Positions 1 to 8,711 of a stretch of DNA of 64,000 nt are shown here, one piece after another (the stretch's first letter is position 1; every line of letters begins with the position of its first letter). Source of the stretch: CAVSNH01 sp963729275 (lineage in GTDB: Bacteria; Actinomycetota; Acidimicrobiia; Acidimicrobiales; RAAP-2); the NCBI GenBank assembly GCA_963729275.1, contig CAVSNH010000014.1, positions 281,923 through 345,922 of the forward strand, written 5' to 3'. The position numbers were made by a program, and so were the translations under genes. The notes beneath the pieces are model-generated. The model ran no database searches. It was not told where the DNA came from and worked only from the letters and a program-made list of their open reading frames with translations.

Positions 1-707
1 CCGAGGCCGAGGGCCGGATCGCCGACCAGGTGCTCGTCGGGGACCCAGACGTCGTCAAAATACAGCTCCCGTGTGTCGAGCCCCCGCCATCCAATGCCGC
101 GCATCTTGGGGCCCATGGTGAAGCCAGCGGTGCCCTTCTCGACGACGAAGCTGGCGAACTGCGGTGGCTCACCCTCCAGGGGATCGGTGCGGGCCAGGAG
201 GGTCACTCCGAACGACATGTCGGTCCCGGCGTTGGAGATGAACGTCTTGCGACCGTTGATGAGCCAGCCGCCGTCGCCGGGGACGGCCCGAGTGGTGATG
301 CCCCGCGCATCGGAGCCGGCATCCGGCTCGGTGAGACCGAAGGCACCGAGCGCTCGCCCTTCGGCCAACGGCCGCAGCCACCGCTCGCGCTGGGCGTCGG
401 TGCCGAAGAGGAGAAGGGGCAGAGAGCCGATGGTCACGTGCGCCTGCCAGGCGGCGGCCACCGACTGGTCGGCCAGGCCGATCTGCTCCATCGCCGCCAC
501 GAAGCCCACGGTGGACATGCCGATCCCGCCCCACCGCTCGGGGACCAGCATGCCGAGGAGCCCGAGCACCCCCATCTCGCCCAGCAGGTCCGTCGGGCAC
601 CGGGCCTCCTCCCAGGCCGACGGCGCGCGTGTGGCGATCTCCTTCTGAGCGAAGTCCCGGCACAGCCCCACCAGGTCCTGCTCTCGTTCGTCGAGCTCGA
701 GGTCCAT
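1..707 (-). CDS. acyl-CoA dehydrogenase, C-terminal part outside the window
   Basis: FAD-dependent alpha,beta-dehydrogenation of an acyl-CoA. The ATG is at 707 (MDLELDEREQDLVGLC) and the frame stays open to base 1, giving about 235 residues of the N-terminal and middle domains; the catalytic C-terminal helix bundle lies beyond the edge. The family signature LTEPDAGSDA (FAD/substrate-binding loop) is followed by a typical middle-domain stretch with LINGRKTFISNAG. It is divergent from the aldolase-like gene at 757, with only 49 bases between the starts, so the two probably share a promoter region. Which acyl-CoA it uses cannot be told. Family assignment is secure. Confidence 0.9.
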   Translation of the reverse strand, partial: MDLELDEREQDLVGLCRDFAQKEIATRAPSAWEEARCPTDLLGEMGVLGLLGMLVPERWGGIGMSTVGFVAAMEQIGLADQSVAAAWQAHVTIGSLPLLLFGTDAQRERWLRPLAEGRALGAFGLTEPDAGSDARGITTRAVPGDGGWLINGRKTFISNAGTDMSFGVTLLARTDPLEGEPPQFASFVVEKGTAGFTMGPKMRGIGWRGLDTRELYFDDVWVPDEHLVGDPALGL

Positions 708-756
708 CGGCTCATCTTATGGACCGAGCGGTACAAGAGCACTACGCTCGATTGGC

Positions 757-1524
757 GTGGCGTCCGATCGAACTCCGCCCACGTTCCCCCGGTTCGCCGA
801 TGCCGCCGAGGAACGCCGCCACCGCAAGCAACGCCTGGCCGCCGCCTTGCGCCTGTTCGGATCGTTCGGCTTCGACGAGGGCTCGGCCGGCCACATCACG
901 GCGCGGGATCCCGAGCTGCTCGACCATTTCTGGGTCAATCCGCTGGGCATGAACTTCAAGCGGATCCGAGTGAAGGACCTCCTCCTCGTGAACGACCGCG
1001 GCGAGGTGGTCGACGGCAACTGGCCGCTCAACACCGCCGCCTTCGTGATCCACTCGCAGATCCACGCCGCCCGCTCGGACGTGGTTGCTGCCGCCCACGC
1101 CCACTCCGTGTTCGGCAAGTCGTGGTCGTCCCTCCGACGCCCGCTCGACCCGCTCACGCAGGACGCCTGTGCCTTCTACGGCGACCATGCGGTATTCGAC
1201 GACTACACCGGCGCCGTGCTCGAGCTCGAGGAGGGGAAGCGCATCGCCCACGCCCTCGGAGGGAACAAGGCGGTCATCCTGGCCAACCACGGTCTGCTCA
1301 CCGTCGGGCACACCGTCGACGAGGCGGCGTGGTGGTTCATCACCATGGAGCGCACCTGCCAGGCCCAGCTGCTGGCCGAGGCGGCCGGCACGCCGGTGCC
1401 CATCGCCGGCGACGTCGCCGCCATGACCGCCGGCCAGGCCGGCGGGCACGCCACCGGATGGCGGCAGTTCCAGCCGCTCTACGACTGGATCGTCGAGGAG
1501 CAGCCCGACCTGCTCGACGAGTAG
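757..1524 (+). CDS. class II aldolase/adducin family protein
   Basis: 255 residues from a GTG start, full family length. The zinc-site histidines are visible as HAH (H114, H116) and ANHG (H178). The position where FucA-type aldolases carry the catalytic Glu (SSE motif before the first His pair) reads LNTAAFVIHS here, so this is the adducin-like branch without that acid; retro-aldol activity should not be assumed. Known relatives include sugar-phosphate aldolases and epimerases, and many uncharacterised members sit in degradation clusters. It is followed 19 bases later by the nitroreductase gene, so the two are probably cotranscribed. Confidence 0.85.
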   Translation: MASDRTPPTFPRFADAAEERRHRKQRLAAALRLFGSFGFDEGSAGHITARDPELLDHFWVNPLGMNFKRIRVKDLLLVNDRGEVVDGNWPLNTAAFVIHSQIHAARSDVVAAAHAHSVFGKSWSSLRRPLDPLTQDACAFYGDHAVFDDYTGAVLELEEGKRIAHALGGNKAVILANHGLLTVGHTVDEAAWWFITMERTCQAQLLAEAAGTPVPIAGDVAAMTAGQAGGHATGWRQFQPLYDWIVEEQPDLLDE

Positions 1525-1543
1525 GTCGGCGCCGCGTGCGCCG

Positions 1544-2188
1544 ATGACCGCATCGGACAGTGACCTGTGGACCGTGATGTCGACGGCGCGGGCCATCCGT
1601 CGCTTCACCGACGAGCCCGTCGACGACGCCACCCTCTGGCGATGCCTGGAGGCGGCGACCTGGGCGCCATCGGGCGCCAACGCCCAGGCCTGGCGCTTCG
1701 TCGTGCTCCGATCGGCGTCCCTGCGAGCCGTCGTCGCCGAGGCCGCGGCCCGGGCCCTCGAGGTCATCGAGCCCGTGTACGGGATGAGCCGGCCGGACCA
1801 CGACGACGAGAGCCGCCGGGCACGCACCAACCGGGCCATCTACGAGCTCCACGATCGCGCCGGGGCGTTGACCTCGGTGCTGTTCACGCAGCAGCGGTTT
1901 CCGTCGGCGTCGGAGCTGCTCCTGGCCGGCTCCATCTTCCCCGCCATGCAGAACTTCCTCCTGTCGGCACGGGCCCTCGGCCTCGGGGCCTGCCCCACCA
2001 GCTGGGCCTCCTACGGAGGTGAGTCGCGGCTGCGGGCCGCCGTCGGGGTGCCGGACGACTGGATGCTGGCCGGACACGTCGTGGTGGGCTGGCCCCGCGG
2101 CCGACACGGGCCCGTCCGCCGCCGCCCCTTCACCGACGTCGTCTACCTGGACCACTGGGGTCAGAACGGTGGTGCGCCCGACACGTGA
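1544..2188 (+). CDS. nitroreductase family protein (FMN-dependent)
   Basis: 214 residues, start ATG. The N-terminus carries the family signature RAIRRFTDEPVDDATL and the FMN-binding APSGANAQAWRF; the C-terminal half has the LGLGACPTSW segment common to nitroreductase-like oxidoreductases. Members reduce nitroaromatics, quinones or enones, or act in dehydrogenation steps, using NAD(P)H and FMN; the substrate is not predictable here. It lies directly after the class II aldolase gene and is convergent with the SDR gene ending at 2211, with only 22 bases between stops and no clear hairpin. Confidence 0.88.
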   Translation: MTASDSDLWTVMSTARAIRRFTDEPVDDATLWRCLEAATWAPSGANAQAWRFVVLRSASLRAVVAEAAARALEVIEPVYGMSRPDHDDESRRARTNRAIYELHDRAGALTSVLFTQQRFPSASELLLAGSIFPAMQNFLLSARALGLGACPTSWASYGGESRLRAAVGVPDDWMLAGHVVVGWPRGRHGPVRRRPFTDVVYLDHWGQNGGAPDT

Positions 2189-2210
2189 GGCCGACCACTC
2201 GATGCCCGGC

Positions 2211-3125
2211 TCAGGCGTCGGGCTCCACGGTCGTCGAGGACAGGTGGGCGAGAAAGGTCGTCGACCACGTCATGAGGTCGGCCGGCACGGAGTAGCCGGT
2301 CTCGTCGTTGATGGCCGCCCAGTGCTCGGCGATGTCCTCCATGGTCGGCTCCGGCCCGGCGAACACGTAGCCCGGGGTCGAGGCCACGAACATGCGGGCG
2401 AACCGGCCGGCGCCGGCGGCATAGATCTCGCCGCTCACCGGACAGGCCTCGTGGGCCAGGAACGCGGCCATCGGTGCCACGAGCTCGGCTGGCATCTCCG
2501 GGGCCCCCTGTCCGTCGCCCGCCATCCGGGTGGTGGCCGCCGGGGCGATGAGGTTGACCTTGATGCCGTGGGGGCGACCGGCGACGGTGAGGCTGCGGGT
2601 GAGCCCGATGACCGCCGCCTTGGCCGTGGCGTACGAAGTGTTGGCCGCCAGCCCGAGCATGCCGGTGGAGGTCGTCATGACGATCCGGCCGTAGCCCTGC
2701 TCGACCATCTGCGGCCAGGCCGCCCGGGCGGTGTTGAACGAGCCGCCGACATGGACGGCCAGGTGGCGAGCAAGGTTGTCCTCGTCGGCGTCGGGGAAGG
2801 CGGCCCACCGGATGATGCCGGCGTTGTTGATGACCACGTCGAGCCGTCCGAACCGGCGGACGGCGGCGTCGACGAGTGCCTGGGCGCCGGCCGCCTCGCC
2901 CACGTCGTTCGTGTCGGCGACGGCCGCCCCGCCGGCGGCGCTGATGTCCGCGGCCACGGACGACGCCGGCCCCGGGTCCGAGCCGACACCGTCCATCGAA
3001 CCGCCGAGGTCGTTCACGACGAGGCTCGCGCCCCGCTCGGCCAGAAGGCGGGCATAGGCCCGGCCGATGCCCCGGCCGGCGCCGGTGACGACGGCGACGC
3101 GCCCGTCGAAGCGGAGCTCGCTCAG
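2211..3125 (-). CDS. SDR family dehydrogenase, multifunctional-enzyme (HSD17B4) type
   Basis: NAD(P)-dependent oxidoreductase, about 304 residues. The Rossmann glycine motif TGAGRGIGRAY, NNAG, an upstream Ser and the YATAK catalytic pair are present. The VVNDLGGSMDGVG insertion after beta-2 is typical of the (3R)-hydroxyacyl-CoA dehydrogenase domain of peroxisomal multifunctional enzyme type 2, so 3-hydroxyacyl-CoA oxidation is a reasonable guess. The frame has no ATG/GTG near the expected start: the best candidate is CTG at 3125, overlapping the stop of the upstream amidohydrolase (CTGA). The start is therefore uncertain, but translational coupling is likely. Confidence 0.85.
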   Translation of the reverse strand: MSELRFDGRVAVVTGAGRGIGRAYARLLAERGASLVVNDLGGSMDGVGSDPGPASSVAADISAAGGAAVADTNDVGEAAGAQALVDAAVRRFGRLDVVINNAGIIRWAAFPDADEDNLARHLAVHVGGSFNTARAAWPQMVEQGYGRIVMTTSTGMLGLAANTSYATAKAAVIGLTRSLTVAGRPHGIKVNLIAPAATTRMAGDGQGAPEMPAELVAPMAAFLAHEACPVSGEIYAAGAGRFARMFVASTPGYVFAGPEPTMEDIAEHWAAINDETGYSVPADLMTWSTTFLAHLSSTTVEPDA

Positions 3126-4366
3126 GCCGTCACCGGAGCCGCGAACCCGAGCAACCGGGCCAGCGTGCCGCCGACGAGGGCCTCTCGCTCGTCGGGCGGG
3201 AGATCGCCGAGGAGCCGGGCGATCAGCTCCCGGCTCCCGCGGAAGGTTCCCTCGGCATGGGGATAGTCGTTGCCCCACACGATGGTCGACAGCCCGGTCA
3301 CGTGACGACAGGCCACGGCCACCGGATCGTCCTGGAAGGACACATGGAACTGGCGCCGCACGTACTCGCTCGGCATGAGCGGATAGGGCCACTTCTCGTT
3401 CAGGCGGAACAACTGGGCCATGGTCGGTTGGTCGTGAGCCGGCCGTTCGTCGTCCCAGTAGCCGAGCCACCAGTCGGCGTCCTGTCCGATCCCGGTGACC
3501 CAGCACTTGTCCATGGCGCCGACCAGCGACGCCAACCAGTGGGCGTTGAACTCGATGAGGGCGAAATGGAGGTCGGGATAGCGCTCGGGAACGCCGCCGC
3601 CGATGAGCTCGCACATGACCTGCTGCGGGACCATCGTGCTGTAGACGCACTGGGTGACCATGCGCTTGGCCGCCGACTTCTCGGTGATGGGCTGGTTGAC
3701 CTGCGCGGCCGACTCCATGACGACCTTGAGGGTCGTGGACGCCGGGTCGTCGACCTTGATGCCACCCGTCTGGGTGTGGATGAACACGTGCACCCGGTTG
3801 GCCTGGGCCGCGGCCCACACCGGGTCGAAATCCCGCGAGTAGTAGGGCTTGGGTGGGATCGCAGGGAGCAGGACGGCCCGGAACCCGGCGGCGGCGACCC
3901 GTTCGATCTCGGCCACGGCGTCGTCGATGTCGGTCAGGGGGACCGGCGCGGTCGGGGCCATGCGGTCGAAATACGGCGAGAACCGCTCGACCACGTAGTC
4001 GTTGTAGACGCGAGCGTGAGCCATGGACAGCTCGTGATCGTCGGAGTAGAGCCCGAAAAGGGACAGGTTGGGGTGCATGACCTGAACGTCGACGCCGTCG
4101 AGCGCCATGTCCTCGAGAATCTGCTCCGGCTCGCCCTCGGGCATCCGGCCGCCCGTCTGGCGATAGCGGGAGATGGTCCACCCCTCGAACCCCGGAGTGT
4201 GGAGACGCCGGAAGATGCGGGCGCCGCCCTCGACGAGCGGCTCGACCTCGAAGTCCTCCTCCCAGACGCCTCGGTCCCGCAGGTGCTTCGGAAGCCGGGT
4301 GCGGAAGAGGTCGATGGGCTCGAGGAGGTGCCCATCGGCGGAGACGACGAGCCCGGTCTGCTCCAC
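3122..4366 (-). CDS. amidohydrolase family protein (ACMSD-like metal hydrolase)
   Basis: 414 residues from GTG at 4366, chosen because AGGGAGGTGA sits about five bases upstream. The N-terminal ADGHLLEP (DxHxxEP) supplies metal ligands, and the C-terminal WGNDYPHAEGTF is the classic Asp-containing motif of the amidohydrolase-2 family. Members catalyse hydrolysis or non-oxidative decarboxylation of ring-derived acids; this type is common next to acyl-CoA dehydrogenases in actinobacteria, with no defined substrate. It heads a two-gene operon with the SDR at 2211 and is divergent from the cyclase gene at 4523 across a 156-base promoter region with two palindromic elements. Confidence 0.88.
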   Translation of the reverse strand: MEQTGLVVSADGHLLEPIDLFRTRLPKHLRDRGVWEEDFEVEPLVEGGARIFRRLHTPGFEGWTISRYRQTGGRMPEGEPEQILEDMALDGVDVQVMHPNLSLFGLYSDDHELSMAHARVYNDYVVERFSPYFDRMAPTAPVPLTDIDDAVAEIERVAAAGFRAVLLPAIPPKPYYSRDFDPVWAAAQANRVHVFIHTQTGGIKVDDPASTTLKVVMESAAQVNQPITEKSAAKRMVTQCVYSTMVPQQVMCELIGGGVPERYPDLHFALIEFNAHWLASLVGAMDKCWVTGIGQDADWWLGYWDDERPAHDQPTMAQLFRLNEKWPYPLMPSEYVRRQFHVSFQDDPVAVACRHVTGLSTIVWGNDYPHAEGTFRGSRELIARLLGDLPPDEREALVGGTLARLLGFAAPVTA

Positions 4367-4432
4367 GGTGTCACCTCCCTGCACTGGGTCGCACGGCGCT
4401 CCACCCCGCCCGGATGTGCCATTCTCACAGAC

Positions 4433-4447
4433 GCGAATGGCATTCGC
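4433..4447. promoter_or_regulatory. 15-bp perfect palindrome (candidate operator)
   Basis: GCGAATGGCATTCGC: 7-bp arms around one base, in the divergent intergenic region between the amidohydrolase and cyclase genes. No hairpin/U-tract pattern is seen, so a protein-binding site is more likely than a terminator. Confidence 0.4.
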
Positions 4448-4455
4448 AGGATAGG

Positions 4456-4470
4456 CCAACCGGTCGGTAC
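4456..4470. promoter_or_regulatory. candidate TetR-type operator, copy 1
   Basis: CCAACCGGTCGGTAC. Its reverse complement begins GTACCGACCGGTT, a 13-mer found exactly again at 7291-7303, upstream of the Rieske oxygenase. It lies 52 bases before the cyclase start. An imperfect inverted repeat centred on CCGG is visible. Confidence 0.4.
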
Positions 4471-4522
4471 ATTGCAACGCGGTCCAGGGGCCCGAAAAGC
4501 CCGGCCGGAAGGAGCAGGAGCC

Positions 4523-5578
4523 ATGACCAAGCGGTGGAGGCAGCGCCCGCCCGGCTCGACGTGGGGCGACTGGGGCGACGACGACGAGCTCGGCCGCATC
4601 AACCTGCTCACAGCAGACAAGGTCAAAGAGGGCGTGCGCGAGGTCGAGGCGGGCGTGAGCTTCTGCCTGAGCCTGCCGCTCGACTACCCCGGGGGCACGG
4701 CCCTCAACCAGCGGCGGTACCCGCCGGTCATCGCCCCAACCGAGGACATGCGGGGCAACCCGGCCAGCTTCTACAACGTCCACATGAGCGAGATGGAGGA
4801 GGGCGGCCCCCGCTTCGTCGACGTGTGGGCCGACGACGTGGTCACCCTGTCGCTCCAGTACTCGACGCAATGGGACTCCCTGGCCCACGTGGGCGCCGAA
4901 TTCGACGCCGACGGTGACGGCGCGGAGGAGGCCGTCTATTACAACGGCTATCGCGCCGGCGTCGACCTCGTCGGGCCGCAGGTCGACGCGGCCGGCGACG
5001 GCGGGGACCACCGGTGCTTCGCCCACCACCTCGGCCTCGAGCACATGGCCCGCCACGGCGTCCAAGGGCGCGGCGTGCTCGTCGACCTGGTCCACCACCT
5101 CGGGGACGACTGGCGCGGCGTCGACCGGGCGACGCTCGAGGACGTCATGGCCAAGGACGGTGTCGTCGTCGAGCCCGGCGACATGCTCCTGCTGCACACC
5201 GGGTTCGCCACCAAGGTGCTCGAGTGGAACCGCCACCCGGACCCCAAACAGATCCACATGATGTGCACCTACCTCGACGCCCGCGACCCCTCGTTGCTCG
5301 AATGGATCGCCGACTCGAAGATCTCGGCGCTGGTGGCGGACAACTATGCCGTCGAAGGACTGGTCGGACGAGACCGCGACGAGAGCCGCCACTCGCTCCT
5401 CCCCATCCACCACCTCTGCCTCTTCCGGCTGGGCGTCCCGCTGGGCGAGATGTGGTACTTGCACGAGCTGGCGTCGTGGCTGCGCGAGCACGGGCGCAGC
5501 CGGTTCCTGCTCACCGCACCGCCGCTCCGCCTACCCGGTGTCGTCGGGTCACCCCTGACCCCGGTCGCCACCGTCTGA
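4523..5578 (+). CDS. cyclase family protein (kynurenine formamidase-like hydrolase)
   Basis: 351 residues; ATG preceded by GGAAGGAGCAGGAG. It matches the metal-dependent cyclase/formamidase fold family: the QWDSLAHVG segment (about residues 117-125) is the counterpart of the HxGTHxD metal motif, followed by HHLGLEHMARHGVQGRGVLVDL and the conserved LLLHTGF strand, and a C-terminal SLLPIHHLCLFRLG block. Members hydrolyse amide or lactone-like bonds of ring products. Divergent from the amidohydrolase; its 3' end overlaps the convergent monooxygenase gene by 30 bases. Ring-opening of an oxidised intermediate is an inference from context. Confidence 0.85.
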   Translation: MTKRWRQRPPGSTWGDWGDDDELGRINLLTADKVKEGVREVEAGVSFCLSLPLDYPGGTALNQRRYPPVIAPTEDMRGNPASFYNVHMSEMEEGGPRFVDVWADDVVTLSLQYSTQWDSLAHVGAEFDADGDGAEEAVYYNGYRAGVDLVGPQVDAAGDGGDHRCFAHHLGLEHMARHGVQGRGVLVDLVHHLGDDWRGVDRATLEDVMAKDGVVVEPGDMLLLHTGFATKVLEWNRHPDPKQIHMMCTYLDARDPSLLEWIADSKISALVADNYAVEGLVGRDRDESRHSLLPIHHLCLFRLGVPLGEMWYLHELASWLREHGRSRFLLTAPPLRLPGVVGSPLTPVATV

Positions 5579-7219
5579 GGACCGGGCCAGGCGGAAGGCC
5601 TTGTAGTCGCTGCGGACGACCTCGTCGATCTCCTTGAAGAGCTTCGGCCGGCCTCCGGAGTTGAGGAGGTACTTGCGGGGCTTGCCGGGGATGTTGGTAC
5701 CGAAGAAGTAGCTGCTCTCGCCGAAGGGGGAGCTGGCTGCGCCCCGGTCCACCATGGCCGTCCAGTCCTCCTCGGCCGACGGGTCCACCTCGATCGTGTC
5801 GTCCCCCCGCTGGCGCACGAAGGTGATGGCCTTCATGATGAAGTCGACCTGGTCGCCGTTGTACCTCGGGTTGTTGCCGGCGGCCGCGTGGGGCCCACCG
5901 GGGAAGAAGAGATTGGGGAAGCCGGTGGTCTGGATGCCGAGGAAGGTCTTCGGGCCGTCGGCCCAGTGGTCCTCGAGCGTCCGGCCACCCCGACCGCGGA
6001 TTCCCATGCCGCGGAGGGCACCGGTGCCGAAGTCGAACCCGGTTGCCCACACGATGATGTCGAAGGGCCGCTCACCGTCGGCCGTCTCGATCCCGCGCTC
6101 GGTCACGCGCACGATCGGCGTCCGCGTGAGGTCGACAAGCGTGACGTTCGGCCGGTTGAACACCTCGAAGTAGCCGGACACGAAGGGTGGCCGCTTCTCG
6201 CCGAAGCGGTGGTCCTTCGGGATGAGCATCTCGGCCGTCCCGGGGTCGCGGACGATGCCACGGATTTTGGCCGCGACGAAGTCGCACCATTCGGCGTTGG
6301 CGGCTTCGTCGAACAGGAGGTCGGTGTAGTTGCTCGAGAGCTTCGAGAACCCTGGGCTCTTCCACATCCGCTCGAAGAAGGCTCGGCGCTCCTCGGCCGA
6401 GTCGTCGAAGGTGGCACGGTCGTGGGCTGCATGCAGGAAACCGGCCACCGACGTGTTCAGCACGTCGCGCATGGCCTCGAAGCCGGCTCGCAGCTCCGCC
6501 TGTTGCTCGGGTGTGATGGGTGCGTTGTTGAGGGGCGTGCACCAGTTGGCGGTCCGCTGGTACACGGTCAGAGAGGCCACGTCGTCGGCGATGGCCGGGA
6601 TGATCTGCACGCCGCTCGACCCGGTGCCGACGACAGCCACGCGTTTGCCCCGGAAGTCGACTGCCGTGGCCGGCCATCGGCCGGTGTGGTGCGCGATCCC
6701 GCCGAAGTCGTCCCGGCCGGGCACGTCGGGAAAGTACGGCACGGACAGGACGCCGGTGGCGGCGACGAGGAACCGCGCCCGGAGCTGTGAACCGTCACCG
6801 GTCGTGACCGTCCAGGTACCGTCCCCTTCCTCGTAGCCGGCCCAGGTGACCGTCGCTCCGAAGCGGATGTGACGCCGCAGGTCGAACCGGTCGACCACGT
6901 GGTTGAGGTAGCGCTCGGTCTCCGGTTGCTCGGCGAAGTGCTCCTGCCACTCCCACTCGTCGAACAGCTCCCTCGAGAAGAGGTAGCCGTAGGTGTAGCT
7001 CTCCGAGTCGAAGCGGGCGCCGGGATAGCGGTTCCAGTACCAGGTGCCGCCGACGCCGTCGCCGGCCTCGAGCAGGCACACGGAGAACCCGGCTTCGCGG
7101 GCCCGGTACAGCTGATAGATGCCGGTGATGCCGGCGCCCACGACCAGCACCTCGACGTCGACGTCGGCGGTGAGCGGACCGCCTCCCGCCTCCGGTCCGG
7201 GCGCGGGAGGCGTCGTCAT
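5549..7219 (-). CDS. flavin-containing Baeyer-Villiger-type monooxygenase
   Basis: 556 residues, start ATG at 7219. FAD-binding GxGxxG at about 28-33 (GAGITG), the BVMO fingerprint FxGxxxHxxxWP at 172-183 (FGGIAHHTGRWP, complete) and a second Rossmann motif VVGTGSSGVQ for NADPH at about 197-206. These enzymes insert oxygen next to a ketone to give an ester or lactone using NADPH and O2. Length and motif order match cyclohexanone/steroid/phenylacetone monooxygenases; the substrate is not determinable. Divergent from the Rieske oxygenase, with a shared 123-base regulatory region. The cyclase across the way and nearby hydrolases could open the ester formed. Confidence 0.93.
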   Translation of the reverse strand: MTTPPAPGPEAGGGPLTADVDVEVLVVGAGITGIYQLYRAREAGFSVCLLEAGDGVGGTWYWNRYPGARFDSESYTYGYLFSRELFDEWEWQEHFAEQPETERYLNHVVDRFDLRRHIRFGATVTWAGYEEGDGTWTVTTGDGSQLRARFLVAATGVLSVPYFPDVPGRDDFGGIAHHTGRWPATAVDFRGKRVAVVGTGSSGVQIIPAIADDVASLTVYQRTANWCTPLNNAPITPEQQAELRAGFEAMRDVLNTSVAGFLHAAHDRATFDDSAEERRAFFERMWKSPGFSKLSSNYTDLLFDEAANAEWCDFVAAKIRGIVRDPGTAEMLIPKDHRFGEKRPPFVSGYFEVFNRPNVTLVDLTRTPIVRVTERGIETADGERPFDIIVWATGFDFGTGALRGMGIRGRGGRTLEDHWADGPKTFLGIQTTGFPNLFFPGGPHAAAGNNPRYNGDQVDFIMKAITFVRQRGDDTIEVDPSAEEDWTAMVDRGAASSPFGESSYFFGTNIPGKPRKYLLNSGGRPKLFKEIDEVVRSDYKAFRLARSSDGGDRGQG

Positions 7220-7291
7220 ACCGTCGCCATGTCCGTGAGTCACCGGGTCGTCCGCGGCATTCGGTCCACCAGCTGGCCCCTCGGGAGTTTG

Positions 7292-7307
7292 TACCGACCG
7301 GTTAGTA
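7292..7307. promoter_or_regulatory. candidate TetR-type operator, copy 2
   Basis: TACCGACCGGTTAGTA is a 16-bp imperfect inverted repeat (half-sites TACCGACC and TACTAACC). It lies 36 bases upstream of the Rieske oxygenase start and 72 bases from the divergent monooxygenase start, and shares GTACCGACCGGTT with 4456-4470 (opposite orientation). Confidence 0.45.
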
Positions 7308-7342
7308 TACTTCTCGCACGGCGAGCGCTGGAGTGGGCTGCA

Positions 7343-8707
7343 ATGGCAATCGTGGACCAGAAATGGTCGGCACTTCCGGTGCCCCATGCGATGGAGTTCG
7401 CCGACCGCGTCCCGAAGCAGCGCTACGTCGACCCTGACTTCTTCCAGTTGGAGGCCGAGCTCCTGTGGCCGCGCGTCTGGCAGATGGCCTGCCGGCTCGA
7501 GGAGATCCCGGAAGCCCACGACTTCGTCGAGTACGAGATCCTCGACCAGTCGATCATCGTGCTGCGCACCGAGGACCTGTCGGTGCGCGCCTTCCAGAAC
7601 ACCTGTCGGCACCGCGGCGTGCGGGTCGTCGAGGGCCGGGGGACGTGTGCGAGCGGCTTCACCTGCCCCTTCCATGGGTGGTGCTACGGGACGGACGGGA
7701 AGAACACCTTCGTCTCCAAGGCGAGGACGTTCTCCGAGCACAACCTGGCGCCAGGCGACATCGACCTCGTGCCCGTCCGCTGCGAAGTGTGGGGCGGCTC
7801 GGCGTGGATCAACCTCGACGACGATGCGCCGCCGTTGCGGCAGTGCATCGAGCCCTTCGCCACCACGTTCGACGCCTGGAAGCTGGCCTCGATGCGCACC
7901 GAGTGGTGGTACTCGTTCCGCCTCCCGGTCAACTGGAAGCTGGCCGAGGAGGCGTTCCTCGAGCAGTACCACGTGATCGAGACCCATCCCCAGCTGGTCA
8001 TCCCCAAGCGCTTCCCGCCCCGCGACCCTCGGACCTTCGACCCCCGGGCCTTCGTCGACGCCGAGCTCCATTACCTGCACATGATGAGCGAGGGCATGGC
8101 CGGGATGGTCCACGGCAACGACGTGCGCATCGCCGAAGGCCTCCGCGACATCGAGCTGCCCGCCGACCCCGAGCTGGCCCTGTCGATCTGGAACCGCACG
8201 CTCAACGAAGAGGTCGTGCGCTGGCACCGCTCCGCAGGCGCCGACATCCCGGACCTCAACGAGCTCGACGAGCAGGGGCTGAACGAGCCCATGGGCTACT
8301 GCTTCCCCCACTATTTCGTGCTGCCCATGTACAGCAGCGCCTCCTCCTACCGCTTCCGGCCCCTCGGCCCGGAGGAGACACTGATGGAGATCTGGTCGCT
8401 CACCCGGTTCCCGGAAGGGACACCGGCGGAGAAGCCGGCCGTGCCCGAGCCATGGGCCTTCGACGACCCACGGGTCCCGCCCATCCCGACCCAGGACTTC
8501 TCGAACCTGCCGCGACAGCAACGAGGGCTGCACGCCCGGGGTTTCGAGTACATGCGCCTTTCCGAGGGGATCGAGGGCGGCGTGGCCAACTTCGAACGGA
8601 CCGTCGACGGCTTCCTCGCCGGGCTTCCCTACGAGCGATTGCTCCCCGCCCTTCACTCGATCAACCTCAACCCGCTCGAACGCCCGGTCGTCGACCTCGG
8701 GTTCTGA
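7343..8707 (+). CDS. Rieske non-heme iron oxygenase, alpha subunit
   Basis: 454 residues. The [2Fe-2S] Rieske ligands are C88, H90, C108 and H111 (CRHRG ... CPFH), and the catalytic domain has EQYHVIETHP with H210 and H215 as mononuclear-iron ligands, so the core is complete. It needs a reductase: the FAD/NAD/2Fe-2S protein at 13886 is the nearest candidate. Ring-hydroxylating relatives dihydroxylate aromatics or hydroxylate alicyclic/steroid rings; no small beta-subunit gene is adjacent, although the SnoaL-like gene starting four bases downstream has the related cone fold. The ATG at 7343 has only a weak upstream purine tract. Confidence 0.93.
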   Translation: MAIVDQKWSALPVPHAMEFADRVPKQRYVDPDFFQLEAELLWPRVWQMACRLEEIPEAHDFVEYEILDQSIIVLRTEDLSVRAFQNTCRHRGVRVVEGRGTCASGFTCPFHGWCYGTDGKNTFVSKARTFSEHNLAPGDIDLVPVRCEVWGGSAWINLDDDAPPLRQCIEPFATTFDAWKLASMRTEWWYSFRLPVNWKLAEEAFLEQYHVIETHPQLVIPKRFPPRDPRTFDPRAFVDAELHYLHMMSEGMAGMVHGNDVRIAEGLRDIELPADPELALSIWNRTLNEEVVRWHRSAGADIPDLNELDEQGLNEPMGYCFPHYFVLPMYSSASSYRFRPLGPEETLMEIWSLTRFPEGTPAEKPAVPEPWAFDDPRVPPIPTQDFSNLPRQQRGLHARGFEYMRLSEGIEGGVANFERTVDGFLAGLPYERLLPALHSINLNPLERPVVDLGF

Positions 8708-8711
8708 CCGC

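Noticed and set aside
30..1547. Long open frames on the strand opposite real genes (for example 30-1547 +, 742-1839 -, 2019-3266 +, 11531-13879 +, 15526-16278 +, 17248-18615 +, 37517-38575 +)
   Set aside because: They are antisense or out-of-phase shadows caused by the GC-rich third positions: Arg/Gly/Pro/His-rich, no family motifs, no ribosome-binding sites, and they lie over genes with clear catalytic motifs.
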